Assembly (NCBI GenBank): GCA_034440615.1
Contig: JAOTOM010004132.1
Location: 1-64,000, forward strand
Source of the DNA: Ashinkailepas kermadecensis
Taxonomy: Eukaryota; Arthropoda; Thecostraca; Neolepadidae
Reading direction: 5' to 3'
Length of the DNA stretch: 64,000 nucleotides
Below the pieces are notes generated by a model. The model was not told where the DNA came from. It was given only the letters and a program-made list of their open reading frames with translations, and searched no databases. Positions 10,771 to 22,560 of this stretch are shown piece by piece (positions within the stretch are counted from its first letter, which is position 1; the number at the start of each line of letters is the position of its first letter). The translations under genes and the position numbers were made by a program.

Positions 10771-13424
10771 TCAAATTACTTCAAGTTTGGTGCTGTGCAA
10801 AAAAGTAAATAGTAGCTCAATGAGCTCCGGGTGTTTGTCACCGAGAAGGCATGGCAGTGAAAGTGGAATCCGATGTTGTGCAATGTAAGAAAGAAGGGGG
10901 CGATGTTGTAATTGGTAGGCAGGGCAAATAAGTAAGAAATGTTCCACAGAGTTATGTACATCACACATTTGGCAAGGCGGAGCGCGGCGAAGTTGATGGA
11001 GCGTCGATGGATGAGAGCGTCGATGGATGAACGTGAGTCAGTGCAGATGATGGATGTTGTGGTGATGTGGTGTTGAATAATGTGATGTAGACAGGTGAAG
11101 ATTGCGACTAACTCTGCAGTGTAAACCGAGTGGTGTGGTGTTAATTTTGTTTGGCCAAAGTTGGGTCCACCGCACCAGGCGGCTCCCGTACCGTCTGTGG
11201 TACGGGAGCCATCCGTGTAGAAGTATGTGTAATGGGGGTGGGCTGCTTGATATTCGAAAAATGTTAGTTGAGCTTCGAGGGGGAAAGTAATTTTTTTTTT
11301 GCCGGAAGAGATATTCTAGATTGGGGTGATGCATGTGCCAAAATTGGAGTAAGGGAGGCAATTTGCCGGGGATTACCTTGGGGAATTTGAGTGCGAAAGT
11401 AAGGACATGGTTCAAATGTATGGCAATATTGTATTTGTTTCTATGATATGAACGTCGAGCGGGAGGTTTAGAGAGTGCGAGACTGGCAGGGTGGTTGTGC
11501 TGTGTGGTGGTCCGAAAGTAGTATCTAACTAGTTGGAGTGTTCTGCGGTGTTGTAAGCTGGGGAGATGGGCCTCAGTCCGGAGACTAGTGATGGGCGTGG
11601 TGTGGTGTGCTCCGGTGATGAGGCGAAGTGCGTGATTCTGTATGCGTTCAAGTGTTGCGATGTGTGTAAGAGATATATGATCGAAGATAAACGCATTGTA
11701 TTCCAGGATTGAGCGAATCAGAGCAATATACATTGTATTGAATGTAGCCCTGTCTGCACCCCAGTCGCGACCGGAGATGCAGCGCAGGAGATTTAGACGT
11801 TTTACGCAACGTTGTTTTAGATAAGAAATATGGGGGCCGAAACAAAGACTTTTGTCTAGTACAATGCCAAGATACGTGAAGGTGGTTTGGCGAGGGATAA
11901 TTTGGTTGCGATAACGGAGCGGTGGAAGAGATGGGATGTACGAATGGAGCCGGGAGAAAAGCATGGTGACGGATTTCGCTGGGGAGATTTGCAGTCCCCC
12001 GAGGGAGCACCAGGAATCAATTTGATTCATGGCGCGCTGCATAAAGTGATTTGCTTTGTCTGCCGATGGGTTCGTGCACCAGATGGCCAAATCATCGGCG
12101 TAAATGGAGTATTTTAGACAGGGGGAAATTTTGTGGAGGTCAGCGAGAGCGTCATTGATCATGATAAGAAAGTTGGTGGGGGATAACACGCTGCCTTGTG
12201 GGACGCCTTGATCAAGTTTTTTGGGCCGAGAACGGATGTTACCGCAGCGGACGGTGAATGTTCTATTAGCGAGAAAGTTGGTGATAAATTTACGATGTAA
12301 TTTGATTCGAAGGGCCGAACTGTGTACTTTATTGAATGCGCATTTTAAGTCGAGAAAAAGTGCGACGGTTTCATGTTTTGTTCATGAAGTCGCGCTGTAT
12401 GGAGTCAACCTATTTGGATGAGGTTGTCTGCGGTGCTGTGTCTGGGTCGAAAGCCGCTTTGAAAGGGGGAGAGAAATTCGTTGTTTTCGAGGTGGACTCT
12501 GATTCGTCCATTGACCATGCGCTCAAGGATTTTAGAGGCACAACTAGAGAGAGAGAGATAGGTCGATAGCTAGAGGGAAGGTCGCGAGGTTTGCGAGGTT
12601 TAGTGATAGGAATGATAGTGCTAGTAGACCAGGAAGGGGGAAAGGTGCCGTCAGTCCATAGTTGGTTTAGTGCCGAAGGGAGGTTGTCTTTTCCGGAGTA
12701 GGATAGATTTTGGAAGAAGGGGTATGCCAATTGGTCAGGGCCAGCCGCAGTGTTGGTTACTTTGGAAAGGGATAAATTCAGTTCATAGGGAGTAATGGTT
12801 CAGTGTTGTCCGAGGTAAAGTTGCAGGAGGCGAGAGCGTTTTGTAGGAAGTCGATGGTGTGCTGCGAGTATTGTGTATTTGAGGAGATGTCAGCATAATA
12901 GGTGGCAAAGTGTTCCGCGATGTCTGAGGGTTCTGTGATGCTGCGTTGGTTAATTGTCAGTTGTGGGAATCCGCGGTGTGGTGTTCTGCCATTTGCGAAG
13001 GAGCGAATTTGGGTCCAAATTTTGCCGATGGGGGTAAAACGGTTGAATGAGTTTGAATAGAGTTGCCAGCTGCGTTTTTTTGTGGCAAGGATAATCTGCT
13101 GACAACGTTGTTTAGCCTCGCGGGCTTCTAACATGTTTTGTAGGGTGAGATTTTGGCGAAATTTTCGCTCAGCCCGCCGCCGCAGAGCGACGGCGCGTTG
13201 ACACTCGTCGTTCCACCACGGCACGTGGTTACGGCCGGGGGAGCGACGAGTGTGGGGGACATGATTCTGCCGCGAGTAATATGGTGTCTAGAAAAGCTGA
13301 AATTGGGGGGGGGGTGAGAATGAGGAGGGAAGACGGTGTCAATTTCCTGGGAGAAAGATGGCCATTTCGCCTTGCGAACATTCCAGCGGGAAACAAATGT
13401 GTAATCTCTAAATTGGGCTGAGCG
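10771..13424 (-). pseudogene. LINE linker, reverse transcriptase and truncated RNase H
   Basis: The linker (13224-12778) begins MPWWNDECQRAVALRRRAER. RT segments follow at 12730-12410 (SSYRPISL) and 12189-11038 (YSIYADDLAIWC; the catalytic YADD lies at 12091-12102). An RNase H start (YFYTDGS, then YTAELVA and ICTDSRSS) is visible in another frame around 11220-11030. It then joins directly to the C-terminal Cys/His motif (MCDVHNSVEHFLLICP). The second half of RNase H is therefore deleted near 10990. Several frame changes are present. Confidence 0.85.
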
Positions 13425-14354
13425 TTAACACGCGCCCTGGAGGGCCTCTGAGAATTACGCGCACTGGAGGGGGAGGCGGATTCCGCCCCCCCCCCCCTAA
13501 GATCTCGGCTCCTAATAAAGCTGGAGGAACGAAATTCGCAGGGTGGATGGGCACGGTAGTGAACTCTATTGTGTGCAATTTTCGTGACCTTAGGTCAATA
13601 TCTTCAAGGTCAAATGAGGTCAGATTGGCAAAATTTTCCGGTTTTGCGTGGCTTGGCTTGTCATCGTTATGGATCGCTGTGATTGTGTTTAAATGCTCAA
13701 AAATGGGCATGAATGATGTCTTGGACATTACTAATGATGCAATGCAGATGCTAGACCCAACATTTGACCTCAGGTCACCTATATAGCACCACTTTATCAG
13801 GTCAGTTACCTGTTCCAGTTACCGGAACCGGCCGCCCGCCCGACTGCTCCGTCGGGCAGCTCGGAGCAATCGGCTTCGTGAAGAAGGGAGTGAAGTACAT
13901 GAATAAAGTATGGAAACGCAATGACAAACAGTACAAATGACAACCAGTAGTGCATTTATGGCAACATTCCAGTTGATCAAGTTTGGTTCCATTAACCTGT
14001 CATGAACTTGACCTGACTTCACCTTGGTGACCTAACATGACCTTGAAACTATACAGCATATCAATATGCATCAAACAAGTCGCTAGTGTTGCCTGAACAC
14101 TTCCCTTTGTCAGTATACTGGAAGCGCATCAGCGACGATTTTGGTGGTCTGGCGCTAAAACATTTTTTGACTTTGCGGCCCCTAACTTGAAAAATGTTCG
14201 GCCGATTTCAATTTTTCTTCCTTTAAACGACGTGCCGTTCATTTCTAGGCAGGTACACCGAAAATTGCGTATATCGACTGGTAAAATCTGCAGTTATTTG
14301 CGAAAAACCGGAGGGGTGGGCGGATTTCGCCCCCCCCTCCAGTGCGCGTGTTAA
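13425..14354. mobile_element. TTAA-flanked inverted-repeat element (piggyBac-like MITE)
   Basis: TTAA occurs at both borders (13425-13428 and 14351-14354). The ends are inverted: the left has TTAACACGCGC and then GCGCACTGGAGGGG and GGCGGATTCCGCCC, and the right is the reverse complement with small differences. It sits inside the LINE endonuclease region, whose sequence resumes on both sides. The TTAA target and inverted ends are typical of piggyBac-type elements. No transposase is visible, so I infer a non-autonomous copy about 0.92 kb long. Confidence 0.72.
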
Positions 14355-14798
14355 AGCATGATATGAATGGGAAAGTGATCGCTAAAAAGGGGGTCGGGTT
14401 GAACGTGCCAAGAAAAGAGGGGTGAGATGGAGGCTGAGGCCAAAGAGAGGTCAATGGGATATGGACGGTGCGGGGCGATGTCGGTGTTGTGTGTGGGTGC
14501 TTGGCCATTTAGAAAAACCATGTTGTGGGTGTTCAGAAGTGTTTCAATGTGGTGTCCGCGAGGGTCTATGGTGTGACAACCCCAAGCCTGGTGGTGGGCA
14601 TTAAGGTCACCCAGCACCAGACAGGGGTGAGGAAGAAAACCGAAGAGGTTGGTCACAGAAGCTAAGGATAGCGTACGAGAAGGGGGAGGATAAAGAGAGA
14701 GTATAGTGAGCTCTAGTTGTGCAATTTGGACAGACACAGCAATACAATTTAGGTTATTGTCAATGTTGATCGGACGATGAAGGAGGGTGTCTGAGATA

Positions 14799-15894
14799 TG
14801 GGCGCGAATGATCAACTCTCATAAAGTCATAAAGTGTTAAGGCTTAATAAGAGCCACAGGGGCCCATCTGGGTTAAGCCTATCTGGAAAAGGTACTAGAA
14901 ATGTGCATACTCTCACCCCAATCAATCCCTTACCTCAAGTTCCTAAGAAGCTATATATCGGAGCCTATCTAGCACCAATTCACTTGCTATTGCATAACAC
15001 ACTCCCATTGTGCTACCATAGACAATCTCATCAGTATCACATCCCGAAGGAAGGTGCTGAATCCACTGCTAGGTACACCCTATATAAAGTTATAAAGCGT
15101 TTAGACTTAATAAGAGACCCAAGGGCCCATCCAGTTAAGTCTGTAAATGGAAGATAATATAAGCCTGGTAAAAAGACCCTCCCCAACCATCCCACATCCT
15201 GAAGAACCAGTATCCCACACACCTGTCCAACCTCCAACCTCCAATATCCCACACACCTGTCAATGCCTATCTACCCTAGCTTTCCAGCCCTATTCCCCTG
15301 ATCTCTCTTAGTACATGTGGATTGAATGCCTATCAATAATTTTCCAACTGCAACCATGCCTGCTTAAAAGGGTCTGTGCCGTGCACACTTACTTAACATA
15401 CATCTCACCCCATCCATCACAAATTATAACTCAAAAACAAGATTTTCCTGTCTAAAAAATTTATCCACCCTACTTTTAAATACATTCAATGAGGAACTCC
15501 CCACAACATCAGCAGGCAGCCCATTCCACTGATCAACAACCTTTGACTGAAGACCTGTTGTCGCTTAACTGTCCTACACCTCAACTTGTCTAACCTGAAT
15601 TGATGACCCCTATGTGATACTCTAAACTGAAGAGCGCCATTTAAATTGACCTGATCTAGTCCTTTAACAATTTTGTACATTGCAATCATGTCCCCCCTTA
15701 ATCTCCTATACTTGAGTGAGTACATATCTAATGCCACAAGCCTTTCTCCATATTCTATAGGTAAACTAGAAACTAATAGTATTTATTAATAATTATAGGT
15801 AATCTAGGCAAACTACTAGTTTTTCTAGGTAAACTAGTAAACTAGGTAAACTTTGGTCGAAGCGCCCTAAAGCCAAAATAACTAACTAACTAAC
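14799..15894 (+). mobile_element. Truncated retroposon with 16-bp target duplication and TAAC tail
   Basis: GAGGGTGTCTGAGATA stands at 14783-14798 and again at 15895-15910, and splits one LINE endonuclease reading at ISDTL. The insert ends in AACTAACTAACTAAC on the plus strand, a simple 3' tail. Just before it is GGTCGAAGCGCCCTAAA, which resembles the 3' end of the LINE at 47.3-52.8 kb (GGCCGAAGCGCCCAATTT). The insert also contains an antisense fragment of a different RT (15430-15737), so it is composite. Confidence 0.78.
15430..15737 (-). pseudogene. 3' end of a CR1/Jockey-like RT, frameshifted
   Basis: On the minus strand LKYRRLRGDMIAMYKIVKGL and FRVSHRGHQFRLDKLRCRTV are followed, after one missing base, by VVDQWNGLPADVV and a stop after LVFEL. 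This RRLRGD ... FSQRV ... WN.LP pattern is the C-terminal end of many animal LINE reverse transcriptases. It is a different lineage from the host LINE. Confidence 0.75.
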
Positions 15895-16139
15895 GAGGGT
15901 GTCTGAGATAAATAAGGCAACCCCGCCGCCGCGGGATGCAGAATTTATGTTCTTGGTATAGAGGGAATAACCAAAGATATTACAATTATATGGGTCATTG
16001 TCGCGCCATCTGGTCTCCTGTGCGGCGGCAATCAATGGTTTATTTTTAATGACATATTCCTTGAATTCTGCCCAATGGGATATGAGTGGCCTCGTATTCC
16101 ATTGGAGCAAGAATTCAGTGGTGGGTGGTTGCATTAGTG

Positions 16140-17430
16140 CTGGTGGTGGCGATCACGCCACCGCAGGCGTGTGTGCGGCGGGGAGGGTGTGGCGGCGTCG
16201 TCCGACTCATAGGAGTCGAACGACTCTGGTGTAGGGGAGGGGAGCTTTGGGTCCCTGGGGGTGTCCGGGCTCTGGGACCGGGAGAGGGGTTCTCCTGGGA
16301 GGCCAGAGAGGGGGGACGTGGGGAGGAAGTGTTGCCCTGGGGGGGGGCTGCGCAAGGGAGGTCTGTGCCTCGGTGGGTGGGGCTGCCTGGTGGCGGTGGG
16401 TTCGCCGGGTGGCGGTGGGACCCGCGACGGGGGCGGGGCGCGTGGCCGGCGGCGGGGAAGCCTGTACCTCGGTGGGCAGGGCAACCTGGTGGCGGAGGGG
16501 TAGGCGGGCGGTGGTAAGACCTGCGACAGTGGCGGGTCGCCCGGACGACGGAGGGGGAGTTGAGGAGGAGGGGGAAGGGTGGGACTCCGACGGTCCTGGC
16601 GAGAGGGACTGAGTGCGGGTAGCCGCCTCCGCTGCGGTCGGCCACAGGGGGGCCAGCTGGGGCCGAGTCCACACGGCTGGTGCGGGCTGGGGTGGAGGAC
16701 CGAGCTGGTTAGCGAGGCGGCGCTGGAGCTTGTCCTTGGACTCCTGCCATGCCGGGCACCGGGGGGAGGAGGCAGGGTGCGGCCCCTGACACGCCGCGCA
16801 GCAGGGCTCGTTGTTCGGGCAGGTGTCCGTCGGGTGCCCTTCGGCACATCGGCCGCACACTGGGGCCCGGGCCCGACACACTCTGCTCTGGTGGCCATAG
16901 CGCTGGCAAAAAGCGCATCGTGCGGGGGGCGGTGTCCACTGGCGGAGTGCGACCTGCAGGTATCCTGCCATGGTGTGGGCGGGGGGTGCATCCGACCGGT
17001 TCTGAAGCCGAGCTTCAGGACCGGTCCCGGACGGCGGCCGAGTCTCTGCACATCGCAGACTCCTTGGGGCGCCAGTTCGGCTAGTAGCTCCTCCTCGGTC
17101 AGGTCTACGCGGTCAGGGGCATAGGCCGTCATGAACGTTGTGTTCAGACGATCCGCTATCTCGGTGGTGGTGTCAGCACCGAGGAACTGGCTCATGTTGA
17201 GCAGCGCCCTTGCTTGAGATGCCTCCCTAACCCTGACTCTAGCAGGGCCCCCGACCGGAGGACCTTGGCGGTAGCAACTCCACCCGTCCATCGGTCTATC
17301 TCCCTGGCAATCGCGAACGGGGACGTCCTTGCCCAGGTCCCTTCCTTCCGAGTCATGAGGACCAATGACTCCCCCTCAGGAGGGTCGCGGGGAGGGGGCA
17401 GGCGGGCTCCCGGGCGGGTCCGGCGCTCAC
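16140..17430 (-). pseudogene. LINE ORF1 (Gag-like, CCHC knuckles), frameshifted
   Basis: The frame beginning near 17430 includes SLVLMTRKEGTWARTSPFAI and IDRWTGGVATAKVLRSGALL, an opening common in arthropod LINE ORF1 proteins. A frameshift near 16970 moves the reading into the frame 16971-16207. There zinc knuckles are seen (CAFCQRYGHQSRVC, then CGRCAEGHPTDTC, then CCAACQGPHPASSPRC). A proline-rich tail follows. Its expected role is nucleic-acid binding in the retrotransposition particle. Confidence 0.8.
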
Positions 17431-17599
17431 CAGCCTCCGAGTGGGGATGGGGGTCCCCGGGCATGCCGTGGCGGGGGTGGGGGAGCTGACCCCAGAGGGG
17501 AGTGAGAGGTTTGAGTGTGTGAGGAAGAGCGCCCTGGAGGGGTACGGACAAGAAAGGCACCCTGAAGGGGTGCTATAAGGAAAGGTGTGAAAAGATCTG

Positions 17600-18360
17600 A
17601 AGTGGAAAGGGGGAGAAAGACACAGTGGTTTGGAGGGAGGGGAGTAGCCGAGCAGAGGCGAGCGCAGTCACGGTCTAGAGATCGCTATCCCGATCCTTTA
17701 AACCAGAAAGGTACCTCTGTCGGCTCTAACCTATTGGGTGGGATGGGACAAAAACAATCAAAGCTGACCGCTGATACAAGTCGGTTTCCCGACGGCGCTC
17801 GAGAGCACCGCTGAGCCGAAGGGGAGTGGGAGGGGGCTACGCCGGCTATTCCGGCGAGCAACCGACCAGTGGCGTCGGCGGGCTAATCCGGCTAACAACC
17901 AACTAGTGGTCAGGGTGGCTGACGTCACCCAGGGCGGGGGGCTGAGCTGCCCGTAGATGCCCTGATAAGGACACCTACGAGACAGCTGGGAGAGGGTGAG
18001 CGGGCAGCTTCTTTGCTCGATCACTAGGAATCAGCGAGGCACCAGGTCTTGTCGAGCCTCCCTTCCTTTTTCTTCTGATATATTGAATGCATGTAGGATT
18101 TATAGATTGAATGCATGTAAGATTGATAGATTGAATGCATGTAAGATGGATAGATTGAATGCATGTAACAGGCCATCCGACGTGCGTGTTACGCCCTTCG
18201 TACCAATAATATTTCCTCAAACGCCGGCTTGCCGACAATGCAAATTTGAGCAACGGCGTTGTACGGTTGGCTCACAAGATATGCCGGTCTCCAGATTCGG
18301 ATAAATTCCTTTCACAGCAATCCCTGTGAAGCACAATATGCGGCCCATCTTTCATTTTTA
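17600..18360. other. No gene seen; short 23-bp repeat inside
   Basis: Four near-identical phrases around ATAGATTGAATGCATGTAAG lie at about 18080-18170. The part next to the LINE could be its 5' untranslated region, but no border is evident. Confidence 0.5.
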
Positions 18361-18840
18361 TCGGATTCCGGTGAGATATCTTTCGCTTCCGGCGTCATTT
18401 TGGGGACGCCCAGCGTGATGTTTCGAGGCCCCGGTGTGTTTTGAGGAGCCTTTGGAGCGATGTTTGGGGCCTCAGTCATTTTCCTGGCTAGGATTGATTT
18501 TTGGGGTTATTGCTTTTTTTCCTAGGCACTAACTATGTTTTTATCGCGTCTTGGTGCGATTTGTCGGGGTCCCAGCGTGATTTGCCGAAGCTCAGTAAGT
18601 TGATTTATGTGCTCGACGGTTTTTGTGGGGCTTTTGGTGCGATTTTTGGGCCCCATGGTGTTTTTCTGAGCCCAGATTGATTTTTTGGGGGACACTGGTT
18701 ATTTTATTGGACCTTGGTCTGATTTTTTGCGGGTCCCGGCGCAATTTGTGAGGCCTGGAGCGATTCTTTCGGTGCTCGTGTTATTTTTTGGAGACCCGGT
18801 GCGATTCTTTGTGGACCTACCACCGCTAAGGGAGGATTAC
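18360..18840. repeat. Degenerate GATTTTTSGGG-type array, locus 2
   Basis: Phrases such as GCGATTTTTGGGCCCCATGG and GTGATTTGCCGAAGC recur every 35-45 bases. They match the phrase type at 5335-5860. Confidence 0.55.
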
Positions 18841-18849
18841 CACATTTGT

Positions 18850-19400
18850 CTCCGACCACTTCGGTACGCCACTGTGTCCACCATACCATTCATACTGCAT
18901 GGCGCTATTGAATGCATTGGACAGCATTCTCTGTCGATATTGGCAAGTGTTTAATAAACGATGAAGTTGTCGGACTAAAGCTTGAATAAACGGTGGCGAA
19001 GAAATAAACCAAAATTATCCACGACCTGACGCAAATTCGGCTCAAAGGTAAACACAGAGTCCAACGCGTCACCAGCAGGACATCGAAGTCAGGAAACTGC
19101 ACCACCTTCTCTTCCCTCAAACGACAACGGCATACATTGGAAGAACTGCTGAGGTCGTAACGGTTGCGTGGAGCGTGATTTTCTGCATTGCCATCTGATG
19201 ACACTATCCCCGAGTACGGCACTATGATATTTAAGTCGCATAATGTGACCATAAATGATTCATCTGTCATGAGGCTGTCGGGTACGGCGGAAGCCCATTA
19301 CCAACGAACGTAGTGGTCGCAAGTCCATCGCCTCTTCACCTCCAATCCAATTTTTGGTGACGTCTGGCAGCGACCGTTAGCCCATTGGAGGTTCAGTAAG
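18850..19400. other. No gene seen
   Basis: This is unique-looking sequence with no motif that I can support. Confidence 0.45.
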
Positions 19401-19404
19401 TTCC

Positions 19405-19740
19405 AGGACCGCACCGTACCGCACCGTACCGCGCCGTACCACGCCGTACCGTGTTGTACCACGCCGTACCACGCCGTACCGCGCAGTACCGCACCGTACC
19501 ACGCCGTACCACGCCGTACCACGCCGTACCGCGCCGTACCACGCCGTACCGTGTTGTACCACGCCGTACCACGCCGTACCGCGCCGTGCCGCGCGTGTCG
19601 TGCCGTACCGCGCAGTACCGTGCCGTACCACGCCGTACCGCGCCGTGCCACGCAGTACCGCGCCGTACCGCTCCGTACCGCGCGTGTCGTGCCGTACCGC
19701 GCAGTACCGTGCCGTACCACGTCATGCCACGCCATGCCGA
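19405..19740. repeat. 10-bp satellite (CCGTACCACG type)
   Basis: About 33 units of CCGTACCACG/CCGTACCGCG are present with small higher-order blocks (the GTGTCGTGCCGTACCGCGCA block occurs twice). Open frames on both strands (Arg/Thr/Tyr-rich) are repeat artefacts. Confidence 0.95.
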
Positions 19741-19799
19741 GTCTCCGCCTCGGCGTGCGCCATGCTGGCACACAAGTGGCTGGACTGCGACGGCGATAG

Positions 19800-20260
19800 G
19801 CCGGCCTGTCGGCTCCCAGCACCGTCGGCTCCCAGCACCGTCGGCTCCCAGCACCGTCGGCTCCCAGTACCGTCGGCTCGGTGCTATGCCGCCAGCCGGA
19901 GCCAGCAGTGGCAGCAGGATCCAGCAGTGGCAGCGGGACCCAGGCATCAGTCCCAGCTGGAGCCAACAGTGGCAGCAGGATCCAGGCATCAGTCCCAGCA
20001 GGATCCAGCAGTGGCAGCAGGATCCAGCAGTGGCAGCAGGATCCAGGCACCGGTCCCAGCAGGATCCAGCAGTGGCAGCAGGATCCAGGCATCAGTCCCA
20101 GCAGGATCCAGCAGTGGCAGCAGGATCCAGGCATCAGTCCCAGCAGGATCCAGCAGTGGCAGCAGGATCCAGGCACCGGTCCCAGCAGGAGCCAACAGTG
20201 GCAGCAGGATCCAGGCACCGGTCCCATGCGCAGCAAGCAGTGGCAGCAGGCCACCGGTCC
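19800..20260. repeat. Compound minisatellite (GTCGGCTCCCAGCACC, then CAGCAGGATCCAG type)
   Basis: Four copies of a 15-bp unit (GTCGGCTCCCAGCACC) are followed by mixed units of CAGCAGTGGCAGCAGGATCC and AGGCATCAGTCCCAG. Encoded Gln/Ser/Gly-rich frames carry no domain. Confidence 0.92.
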
Positions 20261-20366
20261 CAGCCGCCTGTCCCGACAGACACACACCCCTTCCAGGCGG
20301 AGACAACACTGTCTGGTGACCATAAACAGACGTCAGTGTCGACGTACTGCTAATGGTCAGCGAGAC

Positions 20367-21346
20367 CACTGGCGGATCCAGGGGGGGGCATTCCGGCCAT
20401 GCCCCCCCAAGCGCTTCAAAGGGGGGCCATAGTGTCTTTTGGCCCCCCCCCCCAAACCAACAAAAGTAAATTGAATTAAAATGCAGTAACCATTGCTGAG
20501 GTTAAAAAATAGCGTTCCGGGTGAAATAATCTCCAATTTTAAAGGTATTTTGTTATAATTGTTTGCAAGCACAATATGGTAGGATAGTAGATTCTGACAC
20601 ATCGAGGGTTCTATGCTGTTGAAGTTCTGCTTACAGCAAGAGATGACGAAATCAGCAGTTTCCTTATTCCTTCGTCAGATAGGTTCATGAAGTTTGTTTA
20701 GCCAGTACGGGCAAGCGGACCCAGTGAACCAGATTTCGAAAGCGGAATTTGAACAGGATGTTTTGTGCGAGTGACCAGTTGAGCCCAGTTGAGCAGCATG
20801 TTTCATATGTTGGTGTTGGGGTTGCTAAGATGAAGAGACAGGCTACATTGACTGATTTTTTCAAGAAGAATAGCAAGAGGAGGTACTCTGGCGGATCCAG
20901 ATTCTGACACACATCGAAGGTTCCATGCTGCTCAAGTTCTGCTTACAGCAAGAGTTGACAAAATCGGATCCGCCAGTGTGTATACGTGCACGAACGTTGA
21001 CGTGGTACAAGACGTTGAACGTGAACGTGAACGTCTTGGTAAACAAGAACAAAAATCCGGTAAGATAGAAACGGTGGAGGTAGGCGAGGCCCCTACACAG
21101 GCAATTATGTTGTCAATTTGTATTTTATTGTACTTAAAAAAAAAAATTAATTGGCCCGTTTGCCAAATAGTGGTCGAAATCCGGTGCTTTTAACCAAAAA
21201 TAGTGGGAGAATAGGCACCCTCCAAATCCGTTCGACCCCTCCCCTGACGCAATTCCTACGTACGCCACTGGGGGAGGGGGAGGGGAGGGGCTGACGCCGA
21301 AAACCGAAAGTTGGCCCCCCAAACCGGTGGGCTAGATCCGCCAGTG
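20367..21346 (+). mobile_element. hAT-type element, copy 1
   Basis: The ends are CACTGGCGGATCCAG and GCTAGATCCGCCAGTG. The 8-bp duplication AGCGAGAC stands on both sides (20359-20366 and 21347-21354), which is diagnostic of hAT insertion. A short coding relic, MKRQATLTDFFKKNSKRR (from about 20829), looks like the N-terminus of a hAT transposase of the kind found in ZMYM-like proteins. The rest of the transposase is absent. An internal pair of the same end motifs (about 20885-20978) points to a nested deletion derivative. Confidence 0.9.
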
Positions 21347-21777
21347 AGCGAGACCACCTCATACACGCCGCTTTGGCATGGACGCAATCCGGATCAGTCG
21401 TGCAAAATTTTAGTGGTTCGAGGAAGCAAACTTTGAGAGAAAAACAAGCTGCGAGTGATTCAGCGATGATTTCACCGAGAAGTCAGTTTTATCGAAAATG
21501 GTGAACCTTGTCACAAACATTTTGAAGTACTCACAAAATTGAGATCTGTGTCCTCATTGATTTGTGGACTATGATTTGCAAGCGACTGGGATATCCAGCC
21601 TCAAGCACCACAATATCCCATTATTAGGCTTCAGGAAAACTAATTTTCATATCAAGCAATTGTAGACACCTGTAGCATCTTTTCAATGCCAAAGACCCAT
21701 TCGTTCAATTTAGAGAAGAAATATATACGGCTTAAGAATTGTCCCTGAGACGAAAGATATGCATATTTATGCATTCA

Positions 21778-21846
<69 letters not shown>

Positions 21847-22560
21847 GTGTGTCTGTGTGTATATATGCGTATTTACACATGTATGCGTCTGTATATTTGG
21901 GAGGTTATTTTGGTTTCGAAGTGATCGTATATTGATCAAAAGGTTCCCTAACGTTTTCGTGTAAGCGTTACATGCCCATTTATCACAAATTAGAGCGGCC
22001 TTCAGTTTCGTTTCACTTGCGTGGCAGTGCGTGTCCACTGAATGCTGGCCATATAGAGAGCTTGTCTCTGCGAATCCACTGGTCATGCTAGTCCACTGAG
22101 TTGGTCATCCAGACCCAAGGGCGGCAACACTTCGCTTGGTCAGGGTGGGGTTAAGCACTCATCTTAGACTCATTATTCGCAATGCAACGGCATTATTACT
22201 GCTAAAATGCACAGCCATTGCCGTCGCAACTGTCCGTACACCCGCCTCCTAATCTGCCGCCCCTGCACACAGCCCCCTGTGTTTCCAGTCTAACGTGTTC
22301 TTCGTTGGCTTAGACCATCTTACAACAGGCTTCAATGCATACACAGAGGGACAGAGTTTGTTATTTGTATAAACTTTACATGTGTTGCTTCGTCATGTTC
22401 AGCCAAAATTTGGGCATTTGTAGTGTCATTTCGCAGTTGTTGATTAATTGTAGCTTAGGGGCTCGTCGACCACCAATGTCATTTTGCGCCCAGGACCGTG
22501 TTTACAGGCTACAATCTCACTTCGAAGTTGCATTGTTAGATTCGGTCTGCAGATGCGGAG
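21347..22560. other. No gene seen; (TA)31 at 21778-21841
   Basis: A (TA)n run of about 64 bases is followed by GT-rich sequence. The remainder shows no coding evidence. Confidence 0.55.

Larger units (their letters stand above)
14355..16134 (-). pseudogene. LINE endonuclease domain, split by an insertion
   Basis: The N-terminal part (16134-15896) has FLLQWNTRPLISHWAEF, IAAAQETRW and SASRGGGVALFISDTL. The C-terminal part (14798-14355) resumes at ISDTLLHRP and carries LVLGDLNAHHQAWGC and LFSDHFPIHI. These are the QE, GDLNAHH and SDH motifs of APE-type LINE endonucleases, which nick target DNA. A retroposon occupies 14799-15894 between the parts, and a second element follows at 13425-14354. Confidence 0.85.
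10760..17560 (-). mobile_element. Degenerate non-LTR retrotransposon (I-type LINE with RNase H), GC-rich
   Basis: Reading on the minus strand from about 17.5 kb, the order is ORF1 with zinc knuckles, then endonuclease, linker, reverse transcriptase, a shortened RNase H and a terminal Cys/His motif. This is the order of I-superfamily LINEs. The element is interrupted by two insertions (14799-15894 and 13425-14354) and carries frameshifts, so it is dead. Borders are approximate: I found no clear target duplication or 3' tail. Confidence 0.85.

Noticed and set aside
19400..20432. Arg/Thr/Tyr-rich and Gln/Ser/Gly-rich open frames up to 341 codons
   Set aside because: Low-complexity translations of the 10-bp and GGATCC-type arrays, equally open on the other strand.
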